A stretch of 64,000 bases of DNA from Actinomyces ruminis (GTDB lineage Bacteria > Actinomycetota > Actinomycetes > Actinomycetales > Actinomycetaceae), in contig NZ_MTPX02000042.1 in the NCBI RefSeq assembly GCF_002154335.2, positions 124,001 through 188,000 on the forward strand, read 5' to 3'. Below are positions 54,412 to 64,000 of the stretch, piece after piece. Position 1 is the first letter of the stretch, and every line of letters starts with the position of its first letter. The notes under the pieces are model-generated. The model saw only the letters and a list, made by a program, of their open reading frames with translations, ran no database searches and had not been told where the DNA came from. A program made the position numbers and the translations under genes.

Positions 54412-55104
54412 ATGCCATATACGCGTGCGCAGAACTGGGTCGACGGATACGACGGCAGGACGCCGATCACCGCCGCCGCCCTGAACCACATTGAGGACGG
54501 TCTCGCGGCTGCGACGGCTACCGCTGACGGGGCGGCGACGGCTGAGGCGCTCGCGGCCGTGAAGGCTACCGCTGACGGGGCGGCCACGGCTGAGGCGCTC
54601 GCGGCCGTGAAGGCTACCGCTGACGGGGCGGCCACGGCTGAGGCGCTCGCGGCTGTGAGAACGACGGCGACGTCCGCCCAGCAGACCGCGGACGCGGCGC
54701 TGCCGAAGGCGGGAGTCCGGACCGTGTCGTGGGTGCCGGACGCCTCCGCGTATACGGCTGCGGGGTGGGTGAATCTGAGTATGACGGTGCCCTCGCCGCT
54801 CGTGCAGGTGAACGCGAATACGTTCCGAGTCCCCGCAAGCGCTCTCGGGGCCGTGATCATGCTGTCGACCGTCTTTAGCTCGGGTGGTGGCGGGACGACG
54901 TCGCAGCAGATCCTGGAGGCGCGATTCGGTGGGGCTGATCAGGGACCCGGAGGCGGTGTCATCGGTGCCCGCACGTCCGCGTTTAATGCTGACAGGCCGA
55001 CACTGGTTTTTGTTGGTATCCCTGGTAGTGAGTACAGCTTCTGGATCCGGCACCAGACGGGGGCGGGGACCGCTACGCACTTGTGCCGGGCGTTCTTGCT
55101 GTAG
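54412..55104 (+). CDS. Tail fibre protein with a tandem-repeat stalk
   Basis: A 230-residue protein. RAQNWVDGYDGRTPITAAALNHIEDGL is a common fibre start that attaches to the tail. Three copies of a 16-residue Ala-rich repeat (ATADGAATAEALAAVK) form a probable trimeric coiled stalk, and a C-terminal beta domain (WVNLSMTVPSPLVQV to HLCRAFLL) would bind the host. Confidence 0.72.
   Translation: MPYTRAQNWVDGYDGRTPITAAALNHIEDGLAAATATADGAATAEALAAVKATADGAATAEALAAVKATADGAATAEALAAVRTTATSAQQTADAALPKAGVRTVSWVPDASAYTAAGWVNLSMTVPSPLVQVNANTFRVPASALGAVIMLSTVFSSGGGGTTSQQILEARFGGADQGPGGGVIGARTSAFNADRPTLVFVGIPGSEYSFWIRHQTGAGTATHLCRAFLL
54517..54660 (+). repeat. Three 48-bp tandem repeats in the fibre gene
   Basis: Units begin GCTACCGCTGACGGGGCGGC at 54517, 54565 and 54613 and are nearly identical. 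The unit is 16 codons, so copy number can change without breaking the frame. Confidence 0.85.
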
Positions 55105-55116
55105 GGGAGGCGTTCG

Positions 55117-56484
55117 ATGTCTGAGTACATTGAGTGGCCCGGGCCATCCACATTCCCCGGCGCGCACACGTTCCCTGGGTGGGATGACCGCGCCGATGGC
55201 GCCGATGTCGTACATTCGCACGACGGCCGGGTGTGGCAGGAGACAACGAATGAGTATCAGCAGCAGGTGGCTGCGCTTGCTGCCGGTGCGGTCGAGGCCG
55301 CCATCACCCGGATGCGCACTGTCTTCGGCCGTGTGCACTACATCAAGGGCGGCCCGGACACGATGCCGTCATTCGATGGTGAGACCACGGGTGACACGGT
55401 GCGGGTGCAGGACGCTTCGACACTGGACATTGTCGCTGAGTGGCGGTGGACCGGGGCCGACTGGGAGCGGATGCAGGTCTCCTCCGAGCAGATCTCCAAT
55501 CTGGATGTCGGCAAGCTGACCGCGGGGGCGGCGGAGATTACCGAGGCCGTCGCCCGCAGGCTCGCCGCCGTCACCGGCGAGTTCCTGACCATCAATACGT
55601 CCCAGTTGACGGTGTCTGAGCAGGCGTCGATCAATCAGGCGGTGCTGCAGGAGATCTGGACCCGGATCATCACCGCCGATGACGGCGTATTCGCGCGGAT
55701 TCGGGCGGGGATGCTTGCCGCTAACTCGGTTACCGCTGATGCGATCGCTGGTGGCGCGATCGACGGCATGGTAATCACCGGCGCCGTCATACGCACCGCC
55801 GCCACCGGGGCACGCATTGAGCTCACCGAGGACGGGCTGCGGGCCTACAACTCGGCCGGCGACATCACCACCCAGATCAGGGGCCAGGCGGCGGAGATCA
55901 TCGGCGGCACGATCACGGGCGCGACGATCCGCACGTCCGCAGGAGCCGACCGCACGGAGATGACACAGGCTAACGGTCTGCGGGTCATCCAGAATTCTCG
56001 TGTCGTCGCGCAGCTGGCATCCAGTGTCACCAACGGCCTGGCCGTGTACAACTCAGCCGCCGGCAAGCTGGTCTCAGTCGCGAACTCAATCTTTGGTGCC
56101 CAGTACAAGGAACAAGAGTTCTCGTCCACCACTAACCCAACGTCTAGCGGGGCGTACACGTGGACAGTCTCGTTCAACGCGGTACCGTCCGGCCGTGGCA
56201 TCTTCGTGGTGACCGGCGACATGCTGATGGGTGCCCGGTCCCCCGCATGGGCTGGGCTGAACCTGTACAAGACTGACGACACGCGTATCGGTGGAAACTC
56301 CCTGATCTACAACGCCGCCGGGTGGGGAGGCGCATCGTTCGCCATTACCGCAATCGGAAGCGGGCTCGCCACGTCAGGCACATTCACTGTCAAAGCGCAG
56401 CTGCGTGCCGCGACCCCAGGGCGTGCCAACGCATTCACTGCCTGGAGTCCCCAGAAGATGTCCATCCTGTTCATCCCCGCATAA
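55117..56484 (+). CDS. Minor tail / receptor-binding protein
   Basis: 455 residues: an N-terminal part (YIEWPGPSTFPGAHTFPGWDDRADG), a helical connector (AALAAGAVEAAITRMRTVFGRVHYI), then repeated ISNLDVGKLTAGAAEITEAVARRL and ITGAVIRTAATGARIELTEDGLRAYNSAG segments typical of phage tail spikes and fibres. A C-terminal beta domain ends KMSILFIPA. Likely part of the host-contact apparatus. Confidence 0.7.
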   Translation: MSEYIEWPGPSTFPGAHTFPGWDDRADGADVVHSHDGRVWQETTNEYQQQVAALAAGAVEAAITRMRTVFGRVHYIKGGPDTMPSFDGETTGDTVRVQDASTLDIVAEWRWTGADWERMQVSSEQISNLDVGKLTAGAAEITEAVARRLAAVTGEFLTINTSQLTVSEQASINQAVLQEIWTRIITADDGVFARIRAGMLAANSVTADAIAGGAIDGMVITGAVIRTAATGARIELTEDGLRAYNSAGDITTQIRGQAAEIIGGTITGATIRTSAGADRTEMTQANGLRVIQNSRVVAQLASSVTNGLAVYNSAAGKLVSVANSIFGAQYKEQEFSSTTNPTSSGAYTWTVSFNAVPSGRGIFVVTGDMLMGARSPAWAGLNLYKTDDTRIGGNSLIYNAAGWGGASFAITAIGSGLATSGTFTVKAQLRAATPGRANAFTAWSPQKMSILFIPA

Positions 56485-56494
56485 GGAGGAACCC

Positions 56495-56644
56495 ATGGAA
56501 TCTCTCGTCAAGGCATACGCGGCCGAGCTTGCCGCGATGACTCACCGTGCGCTGTCCGCTGAGGCACGCGTCCAGGATTTGGAGCGGCAGCTGGCGGAGA
56601 TGTCATCCGCCGGCGTCGACGGCGACCCACCGCCACAGCAGTAG
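56495..56644 (+). CDS. Small coiled-coil protein before the lysis genes
   Basis: Forty-nine residues with a heptad-rich helix (ALSAEARVQDLERQLAEMSS). AAGGAGGA precedes ATG 56495. Function unknown. Confidence 0.6.
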   Translation: MESLVKAYAAELAAMTHRALSAEARVQDLERQLAEMSSAGVDGDPPPQQ

Positions 56645-56729
56645 CCCATCATTCCCTGTATTCCGTTCTTGGCCCCGCCTGCTGGTCGGGGCCTTTCTCG
56701 TGCCCAGAACTCAACAGAGAGAGGACGCT

Positions 56730-57674
56730 ATGTCCACCATCTTGCCTAACCGGGCCGTCACCGCGGTCCGGCAGTCCCCGAACTACTCGGCCGGCCGCCC
56801 GGCCGGGGCTCCGAACACGATCACGATCCACTGGTGGGGCTCCTACGGGCAGACCCACGACGGCGTCGTCAACTACCTGTGCCGCAAAAACGGGGACACC
56901 TCGGCGCACTACGTCGCTTCCTCACAGGGCGTGACTCAGATCATCTCGGACCGTGACCGTGCGTGGCACGCGGGCGCCCTCGGTAACCCACGCAGTATCG
57001 GTATCGAGTGCCGGCCCGAGATGACAGACCAGGATTTCGCCGTGGTGGCAAAGCTGGTCGCCGCGATCCGTGAGGAGCACGGCGACCTCCCACTCAAGGG
57101 TCACAAGGACTGGATGGCGACGCAGTGCCCCGGCACGTGGTACGCCAACCTGGCCCGCCTGGACCAGATGGCCCGCGGTCAGAAGGTCGCCGCCGCATCC
57201 GCCGGCACCACGGCGCTCCAGGCCCAGACCGCCGCCGCTACCACGTCCGCCGAGCTGACCGCCACTGATAAGCAGTTGATGCTCGATGTCGATGGCATCC
57301 CCGGCGGCCACACCTACGCCCGCTTCAACCAAGTCATGGGCACCGGCACTCGCGGCTATGCCTCTACCGACATGTGGGCGGCCTTCCAGAAGTTCCTCGG
57401 CACCAAGGTGTCCGCCAACGACATCAAGAACCTGACCGGCCGTTCCATCCTGGACGCCGACGGCATTGCGGGCTGGCGCACCTGGAAGGTGTTCCAGTAT
57501 TGGTCCGCCCACAAGGCGCCGCAGTGGATGAAGCAAGTCGGCGGCCCCGCCGACCTGAACGGCGCCAACTTCGGCAAGTGGGTTGATGGCATCGACGGCA
57601 AGATGACGTGGAAGATGCTCCAGCACATGCTCAACAGCTCCTACGCCAACTCCGGCAAGCTGATGGAGAAGTGA
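56730..57674 (+). CDS. Endolysin, N-acetylmuramoyl-L-alanine amidase
   Basis: The 314-residue enzyme has an Amidase_2 domain: TITIHWWGSYGQTHDGVVNYL (zinc His), SAHYVASSQGVTQIISDRDRAWHAG, SIGIECRPEMTDQDF and GHKDWMATQCPGTWY. A C-terminal cell-wall-binding part holds two similar units (LDVDGIPGGHTYARFNQVMG and LDADGIAGWRTWKVFQYW). It cuts the peptide from muramic acid at lysis. GAGAGAGG precedes ATG 56730. Confidence 0.9.
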   Translation: MSTILPNRAVTAVRQSPNYSAGRPAGAPNTITIHWWGSYGQTHDGVVNYLCRKNGDTSAHYVASSQGVTQIISDRDRAWHAGALGNPRSIGIECRPEMTDQDFAVVAKLVAAIREEHGDLPLKGHKDWMATQCPGTWYANLARLDQMARGQKVAAASAGTTALQAQTAAATTSAELTATDKQLMLDVDGIPGGHTYARFNQVMGTGTRGYASTDMWAAFQKFLGTKVSANDIKNLTGRSILDADGIAGWRTWKVFQYWSAHKAPQWMKQVGGPADLNGANFGKWVDGIDGKMTWKMLQHMLNSSYANSGKLMEK

Positions 57675-58036
57675 TCGCCGTGCTTGACCTGATTGACGGA
57701 GCTGACCAGCTCACCCTTGCCACCATCGCGGGCCTGGTGTGGCCGCTCGTGCAGGCGGTCATGGACCGCGTAGAGTGGACCGCCAACCGCCGCCGCCTCG
57801 TTGCCATCGCGGCCGCCGTCGTTATCTCCCTGGTGGCGTGGTGGATGGGCAGCTACCCGCTCCAAGCGGACATGATCGCCACGCAGGCGGCCGTCGCCCT
57901 CGGCTACGCCCAGGCATCCTTCGCCGTCTTAAAGCGGCTCGGCGTCCTGGACTGGGCAGGGGCCGTAACGCCCGGCGGTGAGTCCAAATCGGACTATGAG
58001 GCTCGGCACCGCGCCGACGACGGCGCCGAGGGGTGA
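57671..58036 (+). CDS. Holin
   Basis: 121 residues from GTG 57671, which overlaps the endolysin stop. Two membrane segments (RLVAIAAAVVISLVAWWMG and MIATQAAVALGYAQASFAVL) and a charged tail (SKSDYEARHRADDGAEG) fit actinophage holins. It should open the membrane to release the amidase. Confidence 0.75.
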   Translation: MIAVLDLIDGADQLTLATIAGLVWPLVQAVMDRVEWTANRRRLVAIAAAVVISLVAWWMGSYPLQADMIATQAAVALGYAQASFAVLKRLGVLDWAGAVTPGGESKSDYEARHRADDGAEG

Positions 58037-58043
58037 GGCGGCC

Positions 58044-58586
58044 ATGCGCGCCGCCCCGCTCGCCGTCTCCCGCTCCGTGTGGGGATCGCTCACACCCCCC
58101 AGGGTGATATCCCTGCTCGCGGCCGCCACCTATGTGTGCCTGGGCGCGGGCGGCGTGGCGGTCCTGGCCCGTCCCGGACCCACCCCGGCGGACGTGGGTA
58201 TCGGGGCTGTCCTGATGATCGTGGGTGCGCTAGCGGCCGCGCCGGCGGCGTGGCGGGGCTGGTGGGGCGTGGAGGCTCCCGCCGCCGCACTCACGGTCCT
58301 GGGCATGGGCGCCGTCACCGCCCTGGGTATCACCCGCTCCGTGCTGTCCGACAGGTGGCTGTCATGGCACCTGTGGATTGTGGTCGCGGTCGCCCTGCTC
58401 ATCGGGCAGCGTGTCCTGAGGATCTGGGGTAGGTGGTGGGAGCCGGGATTCGAGCCGCACACGCGGCTCAGGCAGGAGGAGACGCGCCTGCTGGCGGCGC
58501 GCGCCATCGGCGCGGACATCCTCGCCGCCTACGACGACGTCGACGCACCAGATCGGGAGGAGTCCTCCCATGACCATTCGGCCTGA
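58044..58586 (+). CDS. Four-span membrane protein of the lysis module
   Basis: 180 residues with about four membrane segments (ISLLAAATYVCLGAGGVAVLA, IGAVLMIVGALAAAPAAW, AALTVLGMGAVTALGI, WHLWIVVAVALLIGQRVL) and a soluble tail. Possibly a second holin, an antiholin or an unrelated membrane factor. Confidence 0.55.
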   Translation: MRAAPLAVSRSVWGSLTPPRVISLLAAATYVCLGAGGVAVLARPGPTPADVGIGAVLMIVGALAAAPAAWRGWWGVEAPAAALTVLGMGAVTALGITRSVLSDRWLSWHLWIVVAVALLIGQRVLRIWGRWWEPGFEPHTRLRQEETRLLAARAIGADILAAYDDVDAPDREESSHDHSA

Positions 58587-58857
58587 CCTGCTCGTCAGCG
58601 TGATCGTGGCAGCGCTTGGCTCCCCGCTGCTGCTATCCCTTGCCCAGGCGGTACGCCGCTCATGGTTGCAGCGCCGCGACATCGAGACCGAGGTCCAGCG
58701 CTGGCGTCGCCAGGCGGCCGCGTGGGAGACCACGTGCTGGGCCACTAGGGCGTTGGCCGTCCAGGCAGGGGTACCGATCGACCGGCTCCCCCGCGGCCCA
58801 GGCGAGACATCAGCGACCACCGCAGGCGAGCACCCGCCCGAGCCGAGCAGCGACTGA
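58570..58857 (+). CDS. Single-span protein of the lysis module, spanin- or holin-like
   Basis: Ninety-five residues: one N-terminal membrane segment (LLVSVIVAALGSPLLLSLA), a coiled-coil stretch (RRDIETEVQRWRRQAAAWET) and a Pro-rich tail. It overlaps the previous gene by 17 bases and is the last rightward gene. Confidence 0.55.
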   Translation: MTIRPDLLVSVIVAALGSPLLLSLAQAVRRSWLQRRDIETEVQRWRRQAAAWETTCWATRALAVQAGVPIDRLPRGPGETSATTAGEHPPEPSSD

Positions 58858-58870
58858 CACGACACACCAC

Positions 58871-58905
58871 GAGGGGCCGACCACCGTTTTGGTGGTCGGC
58901 CCCTC
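58871..58905. terminator. Strong terminator at the end of the late genes
   Basis: A perfect 15-bp stem (GAGGGGCCGACCACC and its inverse) with loop GTTTT, directly after the last lysis gene and before a leftward gene. It can stop transcription from both sides. Confidence 0.85.
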
Positions 58906-58914
58906 GTCGTCGCG

Positions 58915-59334
58915 TTATCGGCGGGCGAGCGCGCGGGCGGGGATGACCCATTCCCGCCCGATCTTCCGCCCCGGCAGCGTCCCGGTGGCGAGGCGCTCGC
59001 GGATTGCCTGGGGGGTCACTCCGAGTCTGCTGGCGGCGTCGGTGACGCCCACCAGGTCGTCGTCTGAGCGGACGTCCTGGTCTGCGCGCCGGTCCCAGGC
59101 CGTGGTCGGTACAACCTCCAGGCCAATCATGCCGCCCAGGTGCTCGCCGATCGCCCGGGCGGTGGTCAGCGCCTGCCCCAGGGTCTCGGCGTCGAAGGTG
59201 ATGACGGCGTCCCAGGCGTCCTCCGCAAGCGGGGACGGGGATACGGCGGGGTGGTAGTCCCGCAGCGCGTCGACCAGGGCGTCGTCGACGTCGTCGCCCT
59301 TTGCGCGGATGGTGATGGTCGCGTTGTACTCCAT
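58915..59334 (-). CDS. DNA-binding protein at the right prophage end
   Basis: 139 residues: an N-terminal domain (NATITIRAKGDDVDDALVDALRDYHPAVS) and a C-terminal winged helix (LVGVTDAASRLGVTPQAIRERLATGTLPGRKIGREWVIP) like those of excisionases. AAGGAG precedes ATG 59334. It may be an excision or lysogeny regulator acting on the nearby attachment region. Confidence 0.65.
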   Translation of the reverse strand: MEYNATITIRAKGDDVDDALVDALRDYHPAVSPSPLAEDAWDAVITFDAETLGQALTTARAIGEHLGGMIGLEVVPTTAWDRRADQDVRSDDDLVGVTDAASRLGVTPQAIRERLATGTLPGRKIGREWVIPARALARR

Positions 59335-59678
59335 GCTCGGCTCCTTCCAGGCTGGAGGTGAGATGATGTAGGGGACCTGGGGAGGTCGGAGGCACCACAT
59401 CTACCACCTCCTTTCGTGATAGCAAGAGTCTGACACTACACCTTGCGATAGCGCAAGCCCGAGCGGGTGAGGCAAGACGCGGTAGACACATGCTTCGGCC
59501 ATGTCTAGCGGAGGCGGCACCCATCGGAAACCCATCGTTTTGACGCCTGCTATCACCGTGCACGTCTAGCCTGTCCGTAGCCAATCGCTAGACGGCACGA
59601 GCGTCTACCGGCGTCATACGTGCACCGACAGATTGTGATGTCTAGCGCCGATCTAGCGCGAGAGGCGTTTTTGGGCGT
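59335..59678. promoter_or_regulatory. Right-end non-coding region with CTAGAC repeats
   Basis: No gene is visible in these 344 bases. GTCTAG or CTAGAC occurs at 59503-59508, 59564-59569, 59588-59593 and 59640-59645, matching the motif of the divergent control region at the left end. The possible arm site (59520-59537) also lies here, and a gene-length carboxypeptidase frame appears to run in only by chance. Confidence 0.5.
59520..59537. repeat. Possible integrase arm site, right end
   Basis: CCCATCGGAAACCCATCG differs by one base from 22622-22639. The two lie about 90 and 140 bp inside the prophage ends. Confidence 0.5.
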
Positions 59679-59685
59679 CTCGGAG
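59679..59685. other. Right attachment-site core
   Basis: CTCGGAG at the boundary between phage DNA (left) and the 5' part of the carboxypeptidase gene (right); identical to 22527-22533. Confidence 0.8.
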
Positions 59686-60407
59686 TTTTCCAGTATCAGA
59701 ACGCAGCCATCAAGGTCTCTGGCGTCTGCATGGATACGCCCTGCGGCGAGGCCGAGCACCAGCACCTCCAAGCATCCGCCCCAGCCGGGCCCGCTGACTG
59801 TTGTGGGAGGCCCGTCCCAAAGCCAAGGCGCCGTCTGCTCGCGGGTCCCGTATTCGCTCAGCGCTTGCGGATCGGCCCAGTCCTTGCCGAAGTCCTCCGA
59901 CTCTCCCGGCTCGGTGACTTCCAGAGTCTCACCCGTCAGCAGTGCCGCACGCAAGGAGGCGCGATGAACGGTGTCGACCTCGGGCCCGGGTCCCAGGTGA
60001 ACCTGGGTGGCGCCGCCGTGGAAGCTGCACACGCCGTGCTCCCACAGCCACTGGTGCAGGTTGGTGTTGTCCGAGTAGCCGAGCACCGGCTTGGGGTCTT
60101 TCAGGACGGGCTCGGAGTTCAGAAAAGGCAGGATGGACACCTGGTCGTCACCGCCCGCGGTGGCGATGATCGCGCGAATGCTCGGATCGGCGAAGGCGGC
60201 GTTCAGGTCATCGGCGCGCTCGCGCGCGCCGGCTCCGAGACGGCGGGTCGTGGGGAACTCCACCGGCACCAGACCGGTTATGGCGTGGAGTCGCTCCAGC
60301 GCCTGTTCATGAACAGCGGGACCGATCGCGGGCACCGCCAGCGACGGCGACAGCACCGCAATCTTGTCACCCGCTTCGGCCTTCCGGGGACGGGTCAATT
60401 GATCCAT
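59679..60407 (-). pseudogene. 5' part of a disrupted LD-carboxypeptidase (MccF family) gene
   Basis: From ATG 60407 the product shows the MccF/LdcA fold: AEAGDKIAVLSPSLAVPAIGP, IIATAGGDDQVSILPFL, PKPVLGYSDNTNLHQWLWEHGVCSFHGG (nucleophile Ser in GYSD) and WGGCLEVLVLGLAAGRI, then GCVLILENSE at the junction. The catalytic His part is on the other side of the prophage. Without it the enzyme cannot work. The family trims tetrapeptides in wall recycling or cleaves microcin-like peptide nucleotides. Past the junction the frame runs on into phage DNA to 59553. Confidence 0.85.
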
Positions 60408-60551
60408 GCCTGTGAACCATAGCCGGACGAGCACAGGACGGTAAAGGCCCTCGGGGAGGCCCCGGACGGTTCCCTGAGTCCGCGGCGTGTCGGCCCTGGT
60501 TATCGGCACTGGCTCTGGATTAGGTGACCCACACCACTTAGTGTGATCGAT

Positions 60552-61454
60552 ATGAGCGCACACGAGATCACCGGGGCAGGAGTCAAAACCGAGGCGGAGC
60601 CGGAGGCGCGAGCAAGCCGGCCGGGCCCGGGCGGCGCCGTGCTGCGGGTGGTGATTGCCATCGCGGTGATGCTGCTGAGCGCGACGGTGCCGACGCTCGT
60701 CATGGCAATTCCGGGAGTTGAGGCGCTGCTGGACGGGAAGGTCTTCGGCTGGGGGAATACGGGGTTGCTGCTGGTATGCCTGGCAGCGCTCGCGATCATG
60801 TCCCTGGCGACGGTGTGCGCTTTCCTGTGTGCCCGGATACTGATCACCCGTCTGGATCACGCCCGATCAGCCGACCTGGCAATGCGCCCGAGCCCGCGTG
60901 CGCTGGCCTGGTGCGTCGGCATGATCATCACCGCCTTCATGGTCATGGCCCTGGCCGGTGCCGTAGGTGAAGCGCTCGGCATTGCTCGGGAGGAGCCCGC
61001 CATGCCGGGCGACACGTGGTGGTCGGCGATCCTGATTCAGATCGCCCTGGGGTTCTTTCTGCAGGGAATCCCCGAGGAACTGGTGTGGCGCGGTTGGTTG
61101 TTCCGCTCACTCGGCTCCACCCGGACGGCGGCGGCCGTCTCGGTAGTTGCCTTCACCGTCATGCACCTGATCTCACAGGGCGGCCAGGAGGGATGGGCCG
61201 AGCACGTGACTTATCTGGCCATGCCCTTCGGCTTCGGGGCGGCGGCGATGGCTGCACGCTGGGTGTCGGGCTCGACCTGGGCGGCCATCGGTGCCCACGG
61301 CGGATTCCATCTCTCCAACCTGTTGGCGGTTAGCACCGGCGTCCCCGTTGACGAGCCGGTCACCTGGGTTGTCATCGGCTGTCTGTGGCTGGTCGCCGGG
61401 GCGATCGTGCTGCTTCTGCACAAGACGCGCGCCGGTCGCGCAATGGCGCGGTAG
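60552..61454 (+). CDS. CPBP-family intramembrane metalloprotease
   Basis: A 300-residue membrane protein with the ABI/CPBP motifs: EELVWRGWLF (EExxxR), FTVMHLISQG (FxxxH) and GAHGGFHLSN (HxxxN). Seven to eight membrane segments. Related proteins process prenylated or peptide substrates; some give self-immunity to bacteriocins. GTG 60543 is an alternative start. It is divergent from the carboxypeptidase gene. Confidence 0.85.
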   Translation: MSAHEITGAGVKTEAEPEARASRPGPGGAVLRVVIAIAVMLLSATVPTLVMAIPGVEALLDGKVFGWGNTGLLLVCLAALAIMSLATVCAFLCARILITRLDHARSADLAMRPSPRALAWCVGMIITAFMVMALAGAVGEALGIAREEPAMPGDTWWSAILIQIALGFFLQGIPEELVWRGWLFRSLGSTRTAAAVSVVAFTVMHLISQGGQEGWAEHVTYLAMPFGFGAAAMAARWVSGSTWAAIGAHGGFHLSNLLAVSTGVPVDEPVTWVVIGCLWLVAGAIVLLLHKTRAGRAMAR

Positions 61455-61858
61455 GTGCCTGCACTCAAACGCCAGGCCGGGTGATCTCTGAACGGTAGGC
61501 ATTCGGACGGCCGTCATCCGTGCGTGAGTCCGAGCTATATCTGGACACGTCTGTCCCGGCGCGAGCCCCTGGGACCTGGGAGTTCTCTCATCGTCGGGGC
61601 GACCGGGCCTCCAGGTGTGTTTCGGACCGCGCCTTGCGACGCGGTCTTGATGTCGATAAACCGTCAACCGATGCTCAGCGGCGGCCGCGCACGTGCACGG
61701 CGTCACTGGCCCGCGCCGTCGCCCCGGGTCCGCGGCTCCCGTAGGCTGGGCGGCGGTGCGTGCCGACGACGAGGGCCGCACCCCGGCGCAGTCGGGGGAG
61801 CATCGTCGTCGGGGCGCGAGTGAATCCGAGCAACCCCTTTGAAAGGCGTATCAGACCT
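61455..61858. other. Intergenic region upstream of ettA
   Basis: No gene or clear structure in these 404 bases. It should contain the ettA promoter, which I cannot place with confidence. Confidence 0.5.
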
Positions 61859-63529
<1,671 letters not shown>

Positions 63530-63541
<12 letters not shown>

Positions 63542-63671
63542 GCCGAGTCAAGCCGAGCTTGCTCGAGTTTGCGAGGCGATGGAGTCGCGTTGCAGGTCGC
63601 TGGGCGAACACGCGCGACTGAGCCGAGTCAAGCCGAGCTTGCTCGAGTTTGCGAGGCGATGGAGTCGCGTT
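63530..63671. repeat. 62-bp direct repeat spanning the ettA end
   Basis: The sequence 63530-63591, which includes the last ettA codons and stop, is repeated exactly at 63610-63671, with an 80-bp period. It looks like a recent local duplication. Confidence 0.9.
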
Positions 63672-63711
63672 TGGAAGCGCAGGGACGTAGGTCCGTCGAT
63701 GGCAGCTGTCG

Positions 63712-63838
63712 ATTCGCCTCTCACGTACGCATTCGCCTCTCACGTACGCGTGAGGTTTCTCCGCGCTAGAACCCCGTAGAACTCCAAAACGCGTACGTAA
63801 GACGGAAAACCGTACGTGTGGCGGAAAGTCGTACGTGA
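63712..63838. repeat. Cluster of CGTACG-containing short repeats
   Basis: A 19-bp unit (ATTCGCCTCTCACGTACGC) is repeated in tandem at 63712-63730 and 63731-63749. Three CGTACGT copies about 19 bp apart follow (near 63792, 63811 and 63830), two with a GCGGAAA-like tail. The region is non-coding; I see no gene between ettA and the window end. Confidence 0.7.
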
Positions 63839-63889
63839 GGTGATGCCCGGATGCGGCCACCGGCATCACAGCCCGGTCTGAACCGCCGC

Positions 63890-63909
63890 ACCCTCAAACC
63901 GGAAGAGCC
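63890..63909. repeat. ISL3-like terminal repeat at the right edge
   Basis: ACCCTCAAACCGGAAGAGCC matches the ISL3 end at 11864-11883 in 18 of 20 bases and in the same orientation. No transposase is readable beside it within the window, so it may be the distal end of a decayed element. 63910-64000 has no recognisable feature. Confidence 0.45.
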
Positions 63910-64000
63910 AGATCGCCGATGAGTTGGGCGTCCATCCTGAGGTGCGTGTCAGCCGAATGCGGTCTTGCCTGCGGGGACCGTGGATCTCACGGTCGGCACG

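Larger units (their letters stand above)
22527..59685. mobile_element. Complete-looking 37 kb siphovirus-type prophage
   Basis: Bounded by CTCGGAG at 22527-22533 and 59679-59685, the element carries integrase, repressors, replication genes, a packaging-head-tail module in standard order, and lysis genes. The flanks are the two halves of one carboxypeptidase gene, which fixes both ends. Head genes are of the HK97 type (portal, protease, capsid) and the long tape measure with a chaperone frameshift indicates a siphovirus tail. Most broken genes need only one base each, so it may be inducible. Confidence 0.92.

Noticed and set aside
59553-60860. A 435-residue protein covering the carboxypeptidase region
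   Set aside because: The real start is ATG 60407 and the homology ends at the prophage core (59679-59685); the extra residues on both sides are intergenic or phage DNA read by chance.

Overview
The window looks like a chromosome segment of a high-GC Gram-positive bacterium, most probably an Actinomycetaceae-like actinobacterium. This is inferred from GC-rich coding, GTG starts, ATGA-coupled genes and actinophage-type gene order; I cannot name a species. Two blocks are clearly lower in GC than the rest: the lanthipeptide genes (1 to about 6.9 kb) and a sigma factor/ABC/two-component operon (12.0 to 17.9 kb). They are probably horizontally acquired.

Layout. 1-6.8 kb: the 3' part of a class I lanthipeptide cluster (LanB dehydratase entering from the left edge, LanC cyclase, LanD flavoprotein, an unrecognised fourth gene), then a small lipoprotein. 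6.9-11.9 kb: an insertion-sequence nest, with an IS256-type element inside an IS1634-type element inside an IS3-type element, beside an ISL3 remnant. 12.0-17.9 kb, minus strand: ECF sigma factor, three membrane proteins, ABC ATPase, a 54-residue secreted peptide, histidine kinase and LuxR-type response regulator, mostly overlapping by a few bases. 18.9-22.2 kb: prfB, an ATP-grasp enzyme and a RelE-type toxin-antitoxin pair.

22,527-59,685 is a complete-looking 37 kb siphovirus-type prophage: integrase and repressor, a second repressor with an ImmA-like protease, accessory and replication genes (ParB-like, RusA-like, HNH), a K+ channel, terminase, a portal-MuF fusion, protease, capsid, neck, tail with a frameshifted chaperone, tape measure, fibres, amidase and holin. 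It has split a chromosomal LD-carboxypeptidase (MccF family) gene in two: the 5' part is at 59,679-60,407 and the 3' part at 22,210-22,533, with a 7-bp core (CTCGGAG) at each junction. The phage side of the left junction carries a tRNA 3' half, so the usual target is probably a tRNA gene and this is a secondary site. A CPBP protease, ettA and a repeat-rich tail follow.

A property of the sequence itself affects the annotation. At least twenty genes, including the essential prfB and most phage structural genes, are broken by what looks like one missing base, usually in a short run of identical bases. Restoring one base at each site gives intact family-length proteins. I treat most of these as probable assembly or sequencing errors and annotate each gene over its full reconstructed span, stating where the frame breaks.
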